Shown: positions 32,635 through 45,386, counted from the stretch's first letter. The stretch is 64,000 bases of DNA from Carex sylvatica (GCA_964058845.1 CAXKVR010000093.1:372001-436000), one strand, 5' to 3'. Numbers and translations: made by a program. Notes: generated by a model from the letters alone, not told the origin.

Positions 32635-35136
32635 TTTTCTGAACTCTGTTAGCACTGGGTATATATTTTCAAATGCAGTGTAGGTCTCATCTCTCACCTA
32701 AATGCAAAGAATAAAAGTGAGACAAGGGTATATAGGGTTTAATCAGCTGTGGGATATTCTTTAGTGGGTCCCACCACCATTTTTTGTGCATTTGTTTCAT
32801 AGCACCTAATGAGAATACAAAAGATATAACTTGACCGAAATGTCTATTGAAACATCTCATATCTATTGTGTTCAAATAAAATTATGCACTTTAAATGTCA
32901 ACTCCAGACTGTTGTTATTAAAAATACCCCACATTTTATATTATTTTCCATGTGAAATAGCATGTTACCTTAGCACCAGTGAGAACAATCTTGCCAGAAA
33001 CAAAAATTAGGAGCACAATTTTCGGTTGCTTCATCCGATAAATCAAACCTGGGAACAGCTCTGGTTCATACTGCTCAAGAACAATGAAATAAACATTTGT
33101 TTCCAAAAAAATAGAGAAACAAGTACAAAAAGTACTGAAGGAACAAACTCACCCGTACTTTGAATTTGATCTAGAGTACGATAAAAAAATGTACAGAGAA
33201 ATAGAAATTGTTTTTATCTAATAAATTATTTATCTACTTTAAATATTGTTTTATTAAGTTTGTTTAACTTAATTTTATATCATGGTTTTAATATTAACAT
33301 ATCTAACATAATTATTGCAAAAATTCCATAACTCATCTACTACTAGCATTTTATTGCATTATTTCTCATTTTAGAATTGATCCAAAAAAAAATATATTGA
33401 GCTTTTTTATAAAGAAAGAAAATTTGACTTTTTATATATTTATAAAACAAAATGTTACTATGTTTCTATAAATAATGTCTTGGTTCAAAATTCAAATGCA
33501 ATGTCTTCAAAAAGTCAGTTATTGTATAAAAACATAGATAAATAACTTACACTGGAGAAAGCACCGTGAGAATAAGCAAGGCCTTCAAGCCTAATAGGGA
33601 ATTTCACATCACAAGAACCCACTATATTTTGGATCTTGAAATCCTACAAAATTATCAGAAAATAAACTTATTAACTTTTTCGCATGAATTATACAGTGGT
33701 TTTGGTGGTAAAAAAAATGTCAAAAAATCTGTAAAAATGTTTACCTTAAATTTGGCAGGAAACCCGAGCTTTTGGATAATACGAGCATACTAAAAAGCAA
33801 AATTACTAAATTAGTACGCTCCGAAAGAACATGAGAAACCCAACCTATACACTCATATGCACACAAACAAAATACCTTTCTAGCAGCAAGTTTCGATTGC
33901 TGCTCGCTCTTTGCTCCAGTACAAACCTATTGTATAAGCAGACATAAAGATACAGATTACAACACTTTGATCTTATAACAGTATAAATTAGTACATAATT
34001 ATACTAAACTCACCATTTTCCCTGATGCAAAGATCAAAGCGGTGGTTTTGGGTTCCCTAATTCTCATGATAACGGCAGCAAAACGCTGAAAGAGTAATAT
34101 ATTGTTAGAAATATATCTAATTATACACCAACAGGGGGTATAATTGCAAAACATGTAAGGTACCTTGGGATTGTACTCAGCATTACGGGCTTGCAAAGCA
34201 ATAGCCTTGAGATCCAATTTACAATCTAAATTTACAGTAGAAACAATATTCCTGTGCATTAAAAAGATAGGTATAAATAACAATTTTGAGAAAAAATTGA
34301 AGCGATCACTATGTAAAATAAGATGTTGCATAGTCACGACAATGTTGTCAATTTATGCATGAAATCAAAACATTGGTTATTGATGCAATTTTAAATTTGC
34401 ATATTGATGAAAATTTAAATTTCCATGAAATCAGAACACATGCAATTCTAAATTTGCACATGTACTCAGTATTTTTGTTCTGTTTTATTTACATTATTAT
34501 TGTTTTCTGACAAGACTGGGGGTGGTCCTAGAACATATCTTTACACTGTCCAGAGCATATTATAATTTATTATGATAATATCAATTTGAAAGAGCCCTAG
34601 GGTCGGGGCACCAAATTACTCAGTTTCCATCACCATTACAATTTCTTCATTTGCATTATTCATCATTCAAAACTGTCCTGCGCTATTTCATTTTCTTGAG
34701 TAGCACTATTCATTGTTGACCTCTTTTTACCATCCTACAACCTTTTGGATTATCTCCAAAACGATGATTAAATTCAACTCTCCCCTTTTCAGGTCTGATT
34801 TAGCTTCTGGGTACAAAACAAGTTTGACTAATTCAAAAATAGAGAACCACCCCAAAAGAAGAAAAACCAACTTCAAGCCTGATTTTGCTCATCTCCAAAA
34901 CCATGATTAATTTCAACCACTTTTCAGGTCAGATTTTGCTTAGATACAAAGCAAATTTGACTAATTCTATGGTTCAAGAACAACCCGAAAAGCACTGACT
35001 GGTACAACTTATTCTACAGCTTCTCAGAAATTGAATTAATTAAAAATAACTGTTCTTACTGAAGAGTCGGTACAATCCCAGAAGGATGCTTTGTCAGATC
35101 AACAGGCTGGCTTCCTTCTAAGCCTTGATCTGCCAT
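32635..35136 (-). CDS. TBP: TATA-box-binding protein (TBP), eight exons resolved
   Basis: TBP binds the TATA box and nucleates pre-initiation complexes for all nuclear RNA polymerases. Exons on the minus strand: 35136-35060, 34251-34164, 34085-34014, 33926-33876, 33789-33745, 33643-33551, 33070-32969 and 32697-32635. All have GT-AG borders and join in frame to 197 residues. The N-terminus is the short plant type ([10 protein letters not shown], then SGIVPTLQ). Repeat 1 of the saddle has [15 protein letters not shown], the phenylalanine of RFAAVIMR and IFASGKMV. Repeat 2 has [19 protein letters not shown], the [10 protein letters not shown] stirrup and [16 protein letters not shown]. The reading ends at TEFRK, three residues short of the usual 200. 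A donor-like GTATCA follows, so a tiny last exon is probably missing. A second donor (GTATGA) after three more codons, within TG/G, is an alternative. The gene looks intact and functional. Confidence 0.96.
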
Positions 35137-35335
35137 TAACCTTCCTTCCCCTTTCCAAAAACCTTCTTTTCTCTATAAGTCCGCTTGAAAATTACAAAAA
35201 TACCCCTCAAATTTCAAGATCTCGTTGTTGATCCAACAAGGCTTTTCTTACTTCTCTCTTCAAATTGATAGAATAAATAGTCTTCTCTTCTTCCTGAAAA
35301 TATTCGGAAAATGAGGTTCCAATTGATGAAATCTT

Positions 35336-35690
35336 TAGAAAAAAGGGAGGAGACTAGATCTGGGTAAAAAATTTCTCCAGTCGAAAACCAAATTCCCAAA
35401 AAACTACACTCAATTTCCCGTTTTATTGGATAGAGTCGAAATCTCGATAAACCAATTCGCTAATTCGAATCCGCGCTAAACCAGACAAAATTTTAAGAAA
35501 ACAAAGGTCAAACTAAGACCCAATTGAGGAAATCTTTAGATAAAAGGGAGGATACTAGATCTGGGTACAAATTTCTCAAATCGAAAACCCAAATTCCCCA
35601 AAAACTACACTCTATTTCCCCAAAAACCAATTCGCTAATTCGAATCCGCGCCAAACCCGACAAAATTTGGGTTATAAAGCGCGAGAATCG
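35336..35690 (-). repeat. Tandem duplication in the TBP 5' leader
   Basis: Two direct copies, about 35337-35500 and 35543-35680, share AGATCTGGGTA, AAACTACACTC and a CCAATTCGCTAATTCGAATC word. They sit between the TBP start codon and its presumed promoter, so one or both may be transcribed leader or leader intron. Confidence 0.75.
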
Positions 35691-35880
35691 AGCGGGAAAA
35701 CCCGAAAAATGGGAGAGATTTCGAAAGGGAAGTCTTTTATAGGGATGGAGATTAGATCCGTAAGAGAAAAGAGGAGGCGAGATAAGAGAGAGAGAGAGAC
35801 CTAGGGTTTGGTCGGCTGTGTTGCGTGAGTTCGGATTTGTCGGTTTGCGAGGAGGTCTCCTTATCTACTCCTTGGAGGAG

Positions 35881-35888
35881 TATATATA
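35881..35888 (-). promoter_or_regulatory. Candidate TATA box of the TBP gene
   Basis: TATATATA on the minus strand, with CT/GA-rich sequence (35790-35810) just downstream. It is about 745 bp from the ATG, implying a long 5' UTR that probably contains an intron. Confidence 0.45.
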
Positions 35889-35919
35889 GGGGGTGAGATT
35901 TAGAGAGATTTTTAGTCGG

Positions 35920-36230
35920 TTAACGGGTTGTTATCACCGGGTGTTACAGGTTAACGGGTCAGATTGCCAGAGTTAGCCGGTAATTTGTTATTGCTGGGTT
36001 ATTCTGACCGGGTGTTATAGGTTAACGGGTTGCGGAGGATTCTATAATTGGGCCCCCAGTTTGATTGTTGGGCTTTTACTAGCTTTGAAATCATATTTGG
36101 ATCAATCATAAAAAAAAGGGAACACTGTATTGTTCATGGGTTGTTTTGACCGGGTGTTACAGGTTAGCGGGTCGGATTGCCAGGGTTAGCCGGTAATTTG
36201 TAATTGCTGGGCTTTTTTTAAGGAAATGAA
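35920..36230. repeat. GGTTAACGGGT / CCGGGTGTTAC repeats upstream of TBP
   Basis: Three imperfect copies of a block containing ACCGGGTGTTAYAGGTTA and TTAGCCGGTAATTTGT occur at about 35925-36005, 36003-36035 and 36150-36215. Origin unknown. Confidence 0.65.
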
Positions 36231-36287
36231 TTGGGCCAGCGGTGACAATGGAAAGGCACTTTGCAGCAGTCACAAATATGGGTGAGT

Positions 36288-37060
36288 AAATCGCTCATAA
36301 CTCGTTCATTAAAAACTCATCTAAATTCGTTCATTTATTTGCTCATTTAAATTCGCTCATTAACAACTCGCTTATTTACTTAATGAGCGAGCATGAGCAT
36401 GACTCAACTCGCTTATAACTCGCTCATTAAGAATTTGCCACATCTAATCCCTGTTACATTTAATTCTGTGTAACATCAGCTTTGCCTCATTAAATCCTAT
36501 GTAATATTCATAGTTTCATACATTCATTTTTTTTTTTGTAAATTGGCAGAACCAAAATCTCCGCCTAAAATTCAAAACCTAACCTAACCTCCGCCAACTG
36601 CTTATTGCTTGTTTAAGATGAATTTTCATTATTATTTTCATAATACAAATTTGTAGGTATGTAACAAGGAAATATCTGTGTGTATGTCACAAGTAGGGCC
36701 GTCAAAATCGACAAGACGATAGCTGTTGGATTTTTATTAGTTTCTGTTGTTAGTTTATGTTGGATTATTCTATTTTTGTAATATGTTGATTGTTGTCTGT
36801 TGATGCTACTATGAAATCTATTTTTGTTGAATTTTTATTATATTTTATTTAAATGAATTATGATAATTTGTTAAATTTTGGTACTCATAAGTCATAACTC
36901 GTGAGCCGCTCATAACTCGCTCATTAAAAGCTCGCTCATTTACAACTCGCTCATTTATCCGCTCATTTAAACTCGCTCATTAACAACTCGCTCATTTACT
37001 TAATGAGCGAGCATGAGCATACTCTAACTCGCTCATGCTCGCTCATTAATCACCCCTAGT
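36288..37060. repeat. TGAGCGAGC / GCTCATTAAC clusters, possible hAT-like remnant
   Basis: Two clusters (about 36290-36430 and 36890-37050) are made of ACTCGCTCATTAAC and TAATGAGCGAGCATGAGCAT words in the same orientation. The second ends in ATCACCCCTA followed by GTCAAAAA. A TAGGGCCGTCAAAA preceded by GTCACAAG lies at about 36687-36707. These could be worn hAT-like ends with near-matching 8-bp flanks, but the case is weak. Confidence 0.5.
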
Positions 37061-39850
37061 CAAAAAGGAATACTTGCTCAAAATAATTTTTGTATTATTA
37101 GGTCTATACTCTATATGCATTTATTTATAAGGAGCTTGATAATTGTACTCAAATAAAATCTCCGAACGTGTTTCACAAGTAGTTTAACAGAAAAAATTTC
37201 AATGTTATCTAATTTTCATTTTCAGCGCTAATATTCAAACATTTAAAGTTTTGTTTATAACATTTTACAATGCTACTTGCAAGCATTTAAACATTTGTCT
37301 ACAAACATTAAAATTCTAAATATGTATAGTTTTAACTCTTAACTACTTTTGTTCTCAAGTCAAAAACAGAAAGATTCCTTTCACTCACTTTTATTTTATT
37401 TTTTCTCTAATCATTCTCATCTATTTTTTCGACGACCCGTGATGAATTTTGCGAATCTAAAAATATAAACATTTTTTACCTGATTTTCTATTTCAAATGA
37501 GATCCATGAAAAATAACTTTCAAGTTATATTTGTGTCATAATTTTTTTTTAAGATATCATCAAAATCCAGTTAGATTTGATCTATATCATTTTCTCTATT
37601 ATGTTCATATACAAGATTATGACATCTTAATTTTATTTTGGTTAGTATCAAAAACTTACAAAAATATATTAATATGGGTGAATCTGAATGTTAAATTTTT
37701 AACTTATTGATTTATATAAGCATATACCGAAAGTAAAATTTTATATATGTATAATAGAGAAGATACTATATATATCATCGTCTAACAACTTTATTTTAAC
37801 ATATGAGCTTTAAATATTTTTGTTATTATAAAATTAAAAGTGGAGGGCGGTATGATGGAGGTACGATAAAGAGGTATTCATATAATCCTCCTCGATTTTG
37901 AGTTAAGCTCACAAAAGCTTGCTTGATTTGATTTGATTTGATTTTTGTTTTATTTAAAGATGGAGGTTAATTTAGTCTTTCATATTTCAATCTTTATAGG
38001 ATTTTTTTTTTCATTTGAATTTCAAATTTATGATCTCACACACGAAGAATAGTGTCTTTTGTCTGTAATCAAAGACTGATCCTTCGCTTTATTTGATTTA
38101 TTTTTTTCCAACTTCAAACTCCAAGCTTTAATATTAAAAAAAATCTTTCAGGATATACTAAATGCACTTGATTTGGAAATTTAAATAAGTAGCGGGTACA
38201 TGTGCAATTCATCCAATTGCAGCTTATTAATCTCACACGCATTATTTACTAGGGAATTGTGACTAGTCAAATAAATAATTTAATTGTGGTTTTTATGTCT
38301 CAAACATACCTCGTATTTTTGGTGAGGGCAGATTCAGAATTTTTATCAAAAAAGACAAAAAATAATGAATTTAATTTAATTAACTTATTGAATTCAAACT
38401 CATTAGCTAATTGGATACTAGATAAAATAATAATTTTTTAACTTATAGTTTTTATTGACTTCTAATTCTAATTATCAATCCGAATTCAAAAATTTTATTA
38501 TAATTTTAACCCTAAATTTAACTCAAATTAGAGATCAGAGTTCCAGGAGATGACAAATTTTTTTTCAAAGAGGGACAAAGTTGGTTCGGGCTTATCGATC
38601 CTCATAAAATTTCAAAATCCAGAGAGAGGCAGTTGACCCCTCCGGCTCCACTTAGGTCCGCTCATGATCTTTATCTTTGTTCTCAAAGTTCAAACAGTTG
38701 ATCCGATCTGCTCAACATAATATCCATATTAAAATGTGTTTAGAGACCAAATTTTATTATTTTTAATTTTTTTTACTATTTTTAGATAGATACACAATTA
38801 TTGTTTCTGAATGAGCTAGTAAGTTGGATGTTTGTTCTACGAGATTTTTTAAAATGAGAGATTTTTTATATACTTGTAAAATTTCAGGGAAGAAAATACA
38901 TAATTTTAAAGATTTTGAGGGATATACGACAACAAATCTCGAAATTTATTTATCTATAAAAATTATTAAATTGAGATGTACAAAAATATAAAGAGTATCT
39001 CATTTTCAAAAATTATAGAAAGATCTGACACATTGAGCTGATTCAAAAATTCAGATCAGACTCAATGGTCCAGATCCACTGTTATTTTCTTTTCTTTTCT
39101 TTTTTTAAACAATATAAAATGGGTGCCAAGTTTAATGAAGTCAAAATTGAATCGGATTCATTGATAACAATTAATGTTGTATGCAAGAGTGGATATTTCC
39201 TTGCCTTTGCCTAAAATAATAAGGGTAGGTTCCAGAGGTAACAAAAAAAATAATAAATAGAGGAGCAAAGAAAACAAAACAAGTCTTTGAGCAATGAAAA
39301 TCTGAATAGAAATAAGTTGACTATTAATATATCTACTGAAATTAAGAAATAAAATTAAAATACAATCTAATGACAAAAATAATTACATAACCACACTCAA
39401 CACCACAACACCATAACCACACTCAAGACGATTAATAAAACTCACGAAAAAATATAATTTCTTTTTCAGATTTTGGGGCTGGTGAATATGTTTTACTTAA
39501 TTTCTCTAACTGTGCTTGTTGTTAATTTGATGAGAAGATTAATTTATTTTATAATACTGGAATTTGTATTTTTATTTGTACCTGCATTAATTTATAATTT
39601 TCGATTTGATCAGCGTACTTGATGCGCTAAATGCTTAGTTACCCGTTAATTAATCCAAGTCTCAAATTATTTAATTACTTTTACATTGAGATTCCAACTG
39701 TTAATTATGTCGGCACAGTTAATTTGTTATATTTATTTTTGGATTAATATAATCTATTTTCAAAGATTGATAATTGCATATTGTTCAGTCATAAAGAATT
39801 GCATATTTGGACTTTGGCAAGGGAGCTTGCTTTACTGGAGAGAGAGAGCT
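37061..39850. other. Intergenic DNA between TBP and BAHD genes
   Basis: No gene recognised. It contains one arm of the common MITE core (about 38690-38830: GTTTAGAGACCAAATTTTAT) and a dispersed repeat at about 38973-39070 (TATAGAAAGATC, GATTCA.. words) that recurs near 63454-63590. Confidence 0.5.
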
Positions 39851-39860
39851 CTTTTTTTAT

Positions 39861-39868
39861 TATATAAG
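39861..39868 (+). promoter_or_regulatory. Candidate TATA box of the BAHD gene
   Basis: TATATAAG lies 118 bp upstream of the chosen ATG, just after a GA-rich stretch, a normal plant core-promoter distance. Confidence 0.6.
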
Positions 39869-39978
39869 AGGCACATATATTATATATACAACTGCTTGGC
39901 TCATTAGCTACTTGACAAACTAATTAAATTAATTCATAGTGTGTGTGTGTTATTTAGAGAAGCAAGAGAGGGAGAAAA

Positions 39979-42881
39979 ATGGTAGAGGTAATGGAGTCCA
40001 CCTTTGTGGTTCCATCTGATGAAACCCCTAAAGGGAAGCTTTGGTTATCAAATTTGGATCAAGTTGCACTAGCTTCATACACATGTGTAGTATATCACTA
40101 TAGGAATAATGCAGCAGCTGAGAACTACTCAATTGAGGTCTTCAAGGCTGCTTTGGCCAAGACACTAGTGCTCTTCTATCCCCTTGCCGGTCGGTTTTTT
40201 ATAGGCGAAGGCAGTCGAAGAGTGGTTGATTGCAATGCTGAAGGTGCACTCTTTGTTTTGGCCCGGTCGGAATGCAGTTCAGATGACATTGATTTCAATC
40301 CTTCGCCTGAGCTGAGAAGCCTGTTTGTTCCAAGTGGTCCGGCATCGACATCTCTTATGTGTTTGCTTCAGGTTTACAAAATTAACTTCTTCTTTTTCTA
40401 TAAATACAAGCATATAGGTACCTCAATCAGTTCAATCTCCCCCTCTTATATAACGTAAAAGAAAAGATTGTGAAAGAACATTAAATTTTTTTATATGTGT
40501 CATGGGTTACCAAAGTAACAATGGTAACTCCTCTACTGGTTCTTTAGTACCAGCGGCCTTTTTTTTTTTGTGGGAATTCAAAGTTAGCTGGTTTGGGATT
40601 GTGCACTTTTGCTTCTCAGATATAACCTCTCAACCTTAATTTTTTCGATTCTTTCTTTACTGGTTAATACAGGGGTTTCCTTTAAAAGCAACAATCTTTC
40701 TTTTTCCGATTTTTTTTTTCACTCTTTTTTTTTTTTCTGGTTTTGTTACTGGGCATTTAGAAGAGTCATAGTTTTTTTAACCTTTCTTTCTGATTTCTCT
40801 ACTGGTTTTTGTTACTGGGCTTTTTTCGGCTTTTGTCTCTTTTCCTTATCGAATTTCAACCCAATAACCATTACTGAATAAAACCGAGATTCAAAAATTC
40901 AATTTTTCATTTTTCTTAAAACTGAAAGTATTTGTTTTTGTCCCCTCTTTCTCTCTCATTTGTACTATACAGCACTGGGTCTCTCTCATTACTGGTTTCA
41001 CCCTTTTTTTTTGGCAAGATTAAACTTGCTCTGTTGCTCTAGCTGTCTGCTGGTACTAGCTAGTTTTTTTGCTTGTTTGGGTGGTCTTTTCAGCTTTTGG
41101 GATTCTCATGTACCGACGGTTTTGCTAGTTTGGGTGATACTTGGCTGGTTTTCTGTACTAATTTGGTGGTACGTTTTTTGTATGAATCTGGTAAGAACAG
41201 ATCTTGGTGGCCTTTCGGCACTTGGTTTTATATTTTCTGGTACTGGTATATTTGTGGCACTCTGCTGGTATCATCAGTTATTTGGGTTTTATTTGTACTG
41301 CTTTTTTTTTTTCTCGTATTTTCTGGTATCAGATACCAGTATGATTTTTTCAGGGTTTATACAGCAGAACTTGATATGAGGAATTTTCTTGGTACTGATA
41401 AGAACAGATACCAGCATAATTTTGGTGTGAGGGTTTATACAACAGCCTCAGTTTTCTCTTTTCATGACTGGCCTTTTAATTGTGCCTCAGTTCTTGGCTT
41501 TTTAATATCCTTTTTTGTTTTTACCTTGCTCTTTTGAGTGATTGAGAGTCGAGACCCCCTTTCCTTGTCCCTTGTACCAGATTGGTGTTGTGTTGCGGGT
41601 TTGGATTTCTACCGCTCGATTGCACAACACCTTTCTTCTTTGGCTCCTGCTCTCTGTCACTGGGCTTCTGCCATCTAGAGGCGACATTACATACATCTGT
41701 TAACCAAACCAAATTTGTAAACTAAATTTTTTGATAAAATATCTACGAACACTATGAATTTGAGTGATCTCTGTATCCAATCAACTCCAGCCCGACTGAT
41801 CAGCTCTGATAATTGGTCCACACTAGATTTGGCCTTAATCCCAAGTGACTTGAATTAGAGGCAATCTAGACCTGAAGTCCTGAAGTCTAGCTTGAACCTG
41901 ATCGAAATGATTTTACTGGAACAATCCAATTTCCACATCTAGTACTTGTCATCTTCTTCTTAATCGAAATGCTGGTGCTACTGTGTGCAGGTAACATATC
42001 TCAAATGTGGCGGAGTGGTGCTAGGAACTGCGACTAATCATGTCTCAGTTGATGGTCGGAGCGCTTCTCACTTTATCCAGACATGGGCTAGATTTGCACG
42101 TGGTGACCTTAACAGCATCATAGCTCCCTCCTTTGACTATACTCCACTTCTTGCCCGTTGTCCGCCATCTATCACCTTTGATCATGCCGAGTTTGAAAAT
42201 GATCAATTGAATCATACATCGAACCCCATATCTCCTGATATAAAAAAGTTCAAGCTCTCAAATGAACAAATTAGCTCCCTAAAATCTCATTGCCAAGAAG
42301 GTGGTATTACCACCAAAATTTCAACCTTCTGTGTTGTTGCAGCATTTGTTTGGAAGTGCTACTGCATTGCCGAAGAACTTCCTCCTGGCATCATCACGCG
42401 CCTCTTGTTTATTGCAGACATACACAATCGTGTACATCTGCCTCTCCCGGAGAAGTTCTTTGGTAATGCCTTCATCAGAATGTCTGCAACTGCTCAAGTA
42501 TCTGAGGTCACATCCAGTCCAATTGAAACTGTAGCTAATATTGTGAAAGCTGCGATTGATGGGATTACGGATGAGTATATTAGATCGTTCATTGATTACG
42601 TGGAGGTGAATAAAAACAAGGGATTATTGTTAGTAAAAGAATGGCCAAAATCTGATCTGCGCATTTCTAGCGTTTCTGGAATGCCGGTGTATGATGCAGA
42701 TTTTGGATGGGGTGCACCAGAGCTGATAACATATGCTGCAACAAATGGAAACAGACTTGTAAACATCATTAATGAACCGGGAAAGGATGCTGGTTTAGCA
42801 GCCATTGTGTCGCCCGATTCTGCCACCATGCAAAAGTTCGCAAAGGTCTTTGGTGAGTTGTGTAAGAGTCTTCAAACTTGA
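39979..42881 (+). CDS. BAHD-family acyltransferase (hydroxycinnamoyltransferase-like)
   Basis: BAHD enzymes transfer acyl groups from CoA thioesters to alcohols or amines in cytosolic specialised metabolism. Exons 39979-40371 (131 codons, donor CAG/GTTTAC) and 41991-42881 (acceptor TGTGCAG) join in phase 0 to 427 residues, slightly short of the usual 430-450. The catalytic HXXXD motif is HVSVD at residues 148-152 and the structural DFGWG motif lies at 368-372; both are intact. The N-terminus (ESTFVVPSDETPKG..LWLSNLDQV) and FYPLAGRF also fit the family. The single intron lies before the HXXXD exon, as in many HCT-like genes. N-terminal motifs suggest the hydroxycinnamoyl or polyamine-conjugating side of the family, but substrate cannot be fixed from sequence. 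The start is the first Met of MVEVMES; the second Met, four codons on, is possible. No disabling change is seen. Confidence 0.93.
40372..41990 (+). other. 1.6-kb T-rich intron of the BAHD gene
   Basis: Bounded by GTTTAC and TGTGCAG. Unusually rich in ACTGGT, CTGGTA and TACCAG words (for example near 41051, 41219, 41323 and 41401). The long plus-strand frames inside (40609-41537) are T-rich hydrophobic translations with no homology I recognise. Confidence 0.75.
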
Positions 42882-45352
42882 TATACTGGTGTCATCTGCT
42901 GAACAGAAACTAGTCAAAATTATGGAGAACTTTCTGAAATTTATGGTGCCCTGCATTTTTTAAGTACTAAGTGTAAGTTTCATGTTTTGGTTTTATTGTC
43001 CTTTTTATTCTTAATGGTTGTGATTAGATTGTCAATAATTTTAATTGTTTGCACAAAAGTGTATCACAAAGTTTCAAACAGTAAGCTGTACCTTTTAAAC
43101 TTCGAATAAACTTTTGATAAAGATTGCAAGTGCACAATCATATCGTATAGTAAATCGGGTATCGATCCACAGAACGGCTTAAATCTAAACTAGACTTCAC
43201 TTAAATTAATTAAGTACTAGAAGTTGAAAATGGTTGATTTGATGTTTTTTAATTTCCTAAATTCAATAGCAATAATTGAAATGACAGAAAGTAAAATTTG
43301 GTTTTAATCGATTATAAAAGGCAAAGACTTACCAAATTTGAATTGGAACTATTCATTTCTTGTTAATCAAACGGTTCATATTATTTGGTTACCATTATAG
43401 ATATGCACTCCAAATTATTGTCGGGAGGGTCAAAAAGTAATTTGAAGGTACCTCTTCTCTCCCGCCATCTCCTTCTCTCCATTTCAAAAAAATCCTATCT
43501 GGCGATGCGATCTCCTAAACCCGATCTGGCGACGCGCAACGTAAACCCTAGACAAAGCGATTCTGACATACTTTCCTACTTGAATCATTCAGGTCATTAT
43601 TTCTAATTCCCAGCGATTCCTATTGTAGCCGCTCACTTCATAAATAAGTGATTGTAACTGCTCAAATCAGAAATTTTCGTCAACCCAGTACGTATTTACT
43701 GGAGGTTTGGAGTAACGTACCCCATTCTGGTCAAAAATAAATTTTTCTCCAAAATGCACTGAAATTCCAATAGGCATGGCTAATAAACTACAGTAAATGA
43801 TAAATATTTTGTAAGTTTACTGATTTTAATTGTGTATGAACAGTAAGGATGTATATGAACAACTTATGAACAGTACGGATATAAATGAACAGTAATAAAC
43901 AGTAAATGAACCGTATATGAACAGTAACAAACAGTAAATGAATAGTATGTGAACAGTAATGACATATATGCACAGTACATGAACAATAGTGACGTATATG
44001 AACAGTATATGCACATTAATGAACAGTAATAACGTCTATGAACAGTACATACGAATACGAACAGTAAATACATAAATGAACAGTAAATATGTAAATAAAC
44101 AATAAATATGTAAATGAAGTTGCAGAAAAAAAATTATCTGAACAGTGCGTCTCCTCTCTTTCGCTTCTCTTCTTCTCTTCATCTCTTCTCTTCTTCTCTT
44201 TTTCTCCTTCTTTCTCTTCCTCTCTTCTTTTTTTTCTCTCCAGATGAAGACTTTTTATAAGCAAAAAAACCAAAATAAAAAATAAAAAAATATTAATGAC
44301 CGTGTAATAAATTCACGGTTCTGAATTTAACATCAGAGCCGTGCATTTATTCCACGTTTCTGAATTTCAGAAACGTGAATTTTTTACACGTTTTGAATAT
44401 TTTTAAAATTACTTTCAGATCGTAATTATTTATAATAAAATATTTATTTTTTAGGGTAAAAATAAAAATCACGGCTATACATACTATCAGCAACTAAAAA
44501 ACAAAAACAAAAAATCTAGCTGAAATATTGCTGAAATCCATTTTTTATTTTGCAAGATAATCTATATTCAACATTATATACAATGTAGTGATCTTTTTAG
44601 CATTAAAAAATTGGTTTTTAAGAAGAATTATGCCTATATTTTTTTTTTTCAATTTTAATCAATAAGAATTGGACGCAAATATACAATAGGCAATTCATTA
44701 AACAATAAGATTTTAATCATAAAAAAACACCTATTATTTTGCTGCCTGCAAAATATAATTCAAATTTTAGTTAAAAAAATGTATTTAATTGTAAATAACA
44801 GAATAATGTATTTAATTGTAGAAAATGTATATTATAGAACATGAAAAAAATGTATTTAATTGTATAAAACCGATGAATTATAAAATTGCATATTGTAGAA
44901 AATCCAAAAAAAATGTATTTATTTAGATTAATTTTTATCTAATTTTTTAATGATATAAACATGTACAACAATTTTAATATTTTATATAATTTTATCATTA
45001 TTAGCTCCTTCGATGTGTGTAAATATTTGTGAACCGTTTATTTTCGCACGAGCGATCAACGGTTGATTTGCAATGGAATGATTTCAAATTTATTTTGAAA
45101 TGATCAAGAGAAAACATTATACCTAACTAACATAATAGTTCTAAAGTTTGGTTGTGTCCGAGCTTCGATTCAACGAAAAATGTTCATAACCCTTCGATTT
45201 TATAATATTCCGTCAACTTGATGAATAGGTAAATGAAAATAAAATTTCATCAAAATTTGCTGCAGGGAAATATGTGTAGTGCTATTTGATTTTAACGGTC
45301 CCGATCGAACCATGGATGACATATTTTTGTCTGCCTTCATTAACTCACAAGG
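42882..45352. other. Intergenic DNA downstream of the BAHD gene
   Basis: The BAHD 3' UTR probably covers the first few hundred bases. Near 43120-43170, GCAAGTGCACAATCATATCG and GGGTATCGATCCACAG look like part of a dispersed plant repeat. A TGAACAGTA-like array follows (43835-44105), then a CT-rich tract (44150-44245). Around 44310-44395, CACGTTTCTGAATTTCAGAAACGTG forms a short hairpin. No gene recognised. Confidence 0.5.
43835..44105. repeat. Degenerate TGAACAGTA array
   Basis: About eighteen occurrences of (T)GAACAGTA or close variants are separated by irregular ATG/TAT spacers over about 270 bp. The minus-strand frames through it are repetitive artefacts. Confidence 0.8.
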
Positions 45353-45386
45353 CAAGAGTTTATGTTTCATGAAACATAAACTCTTG
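45353..45386. repeat. 34-bp perfect palindrome
   Basis: CAAGAGTTTATGTTTCA is followed directly by its exact reverse complement, with no spacer. An imperfect continuation (ATTAACTCACAAG / TTGTTAGTTAAT) extends the hairpin outward. It may be a decayed MITE. Confidence 0.85.

Noticed and set aside
40609..41537. Long plus-strand frames with many Phe, Trp and Tyr residues
   Set aside because: They fall within the BAHD intron, whose borders are fixed by the split of a conserved acyltransferase; the composition reflects T-rich DNA.
43788..44273. Several minus-strand frames rich in Tyr, Ser and Ile
   Set aside because: Produced by the TGAACAGTA-like array and the adjoining GA/CT tract.
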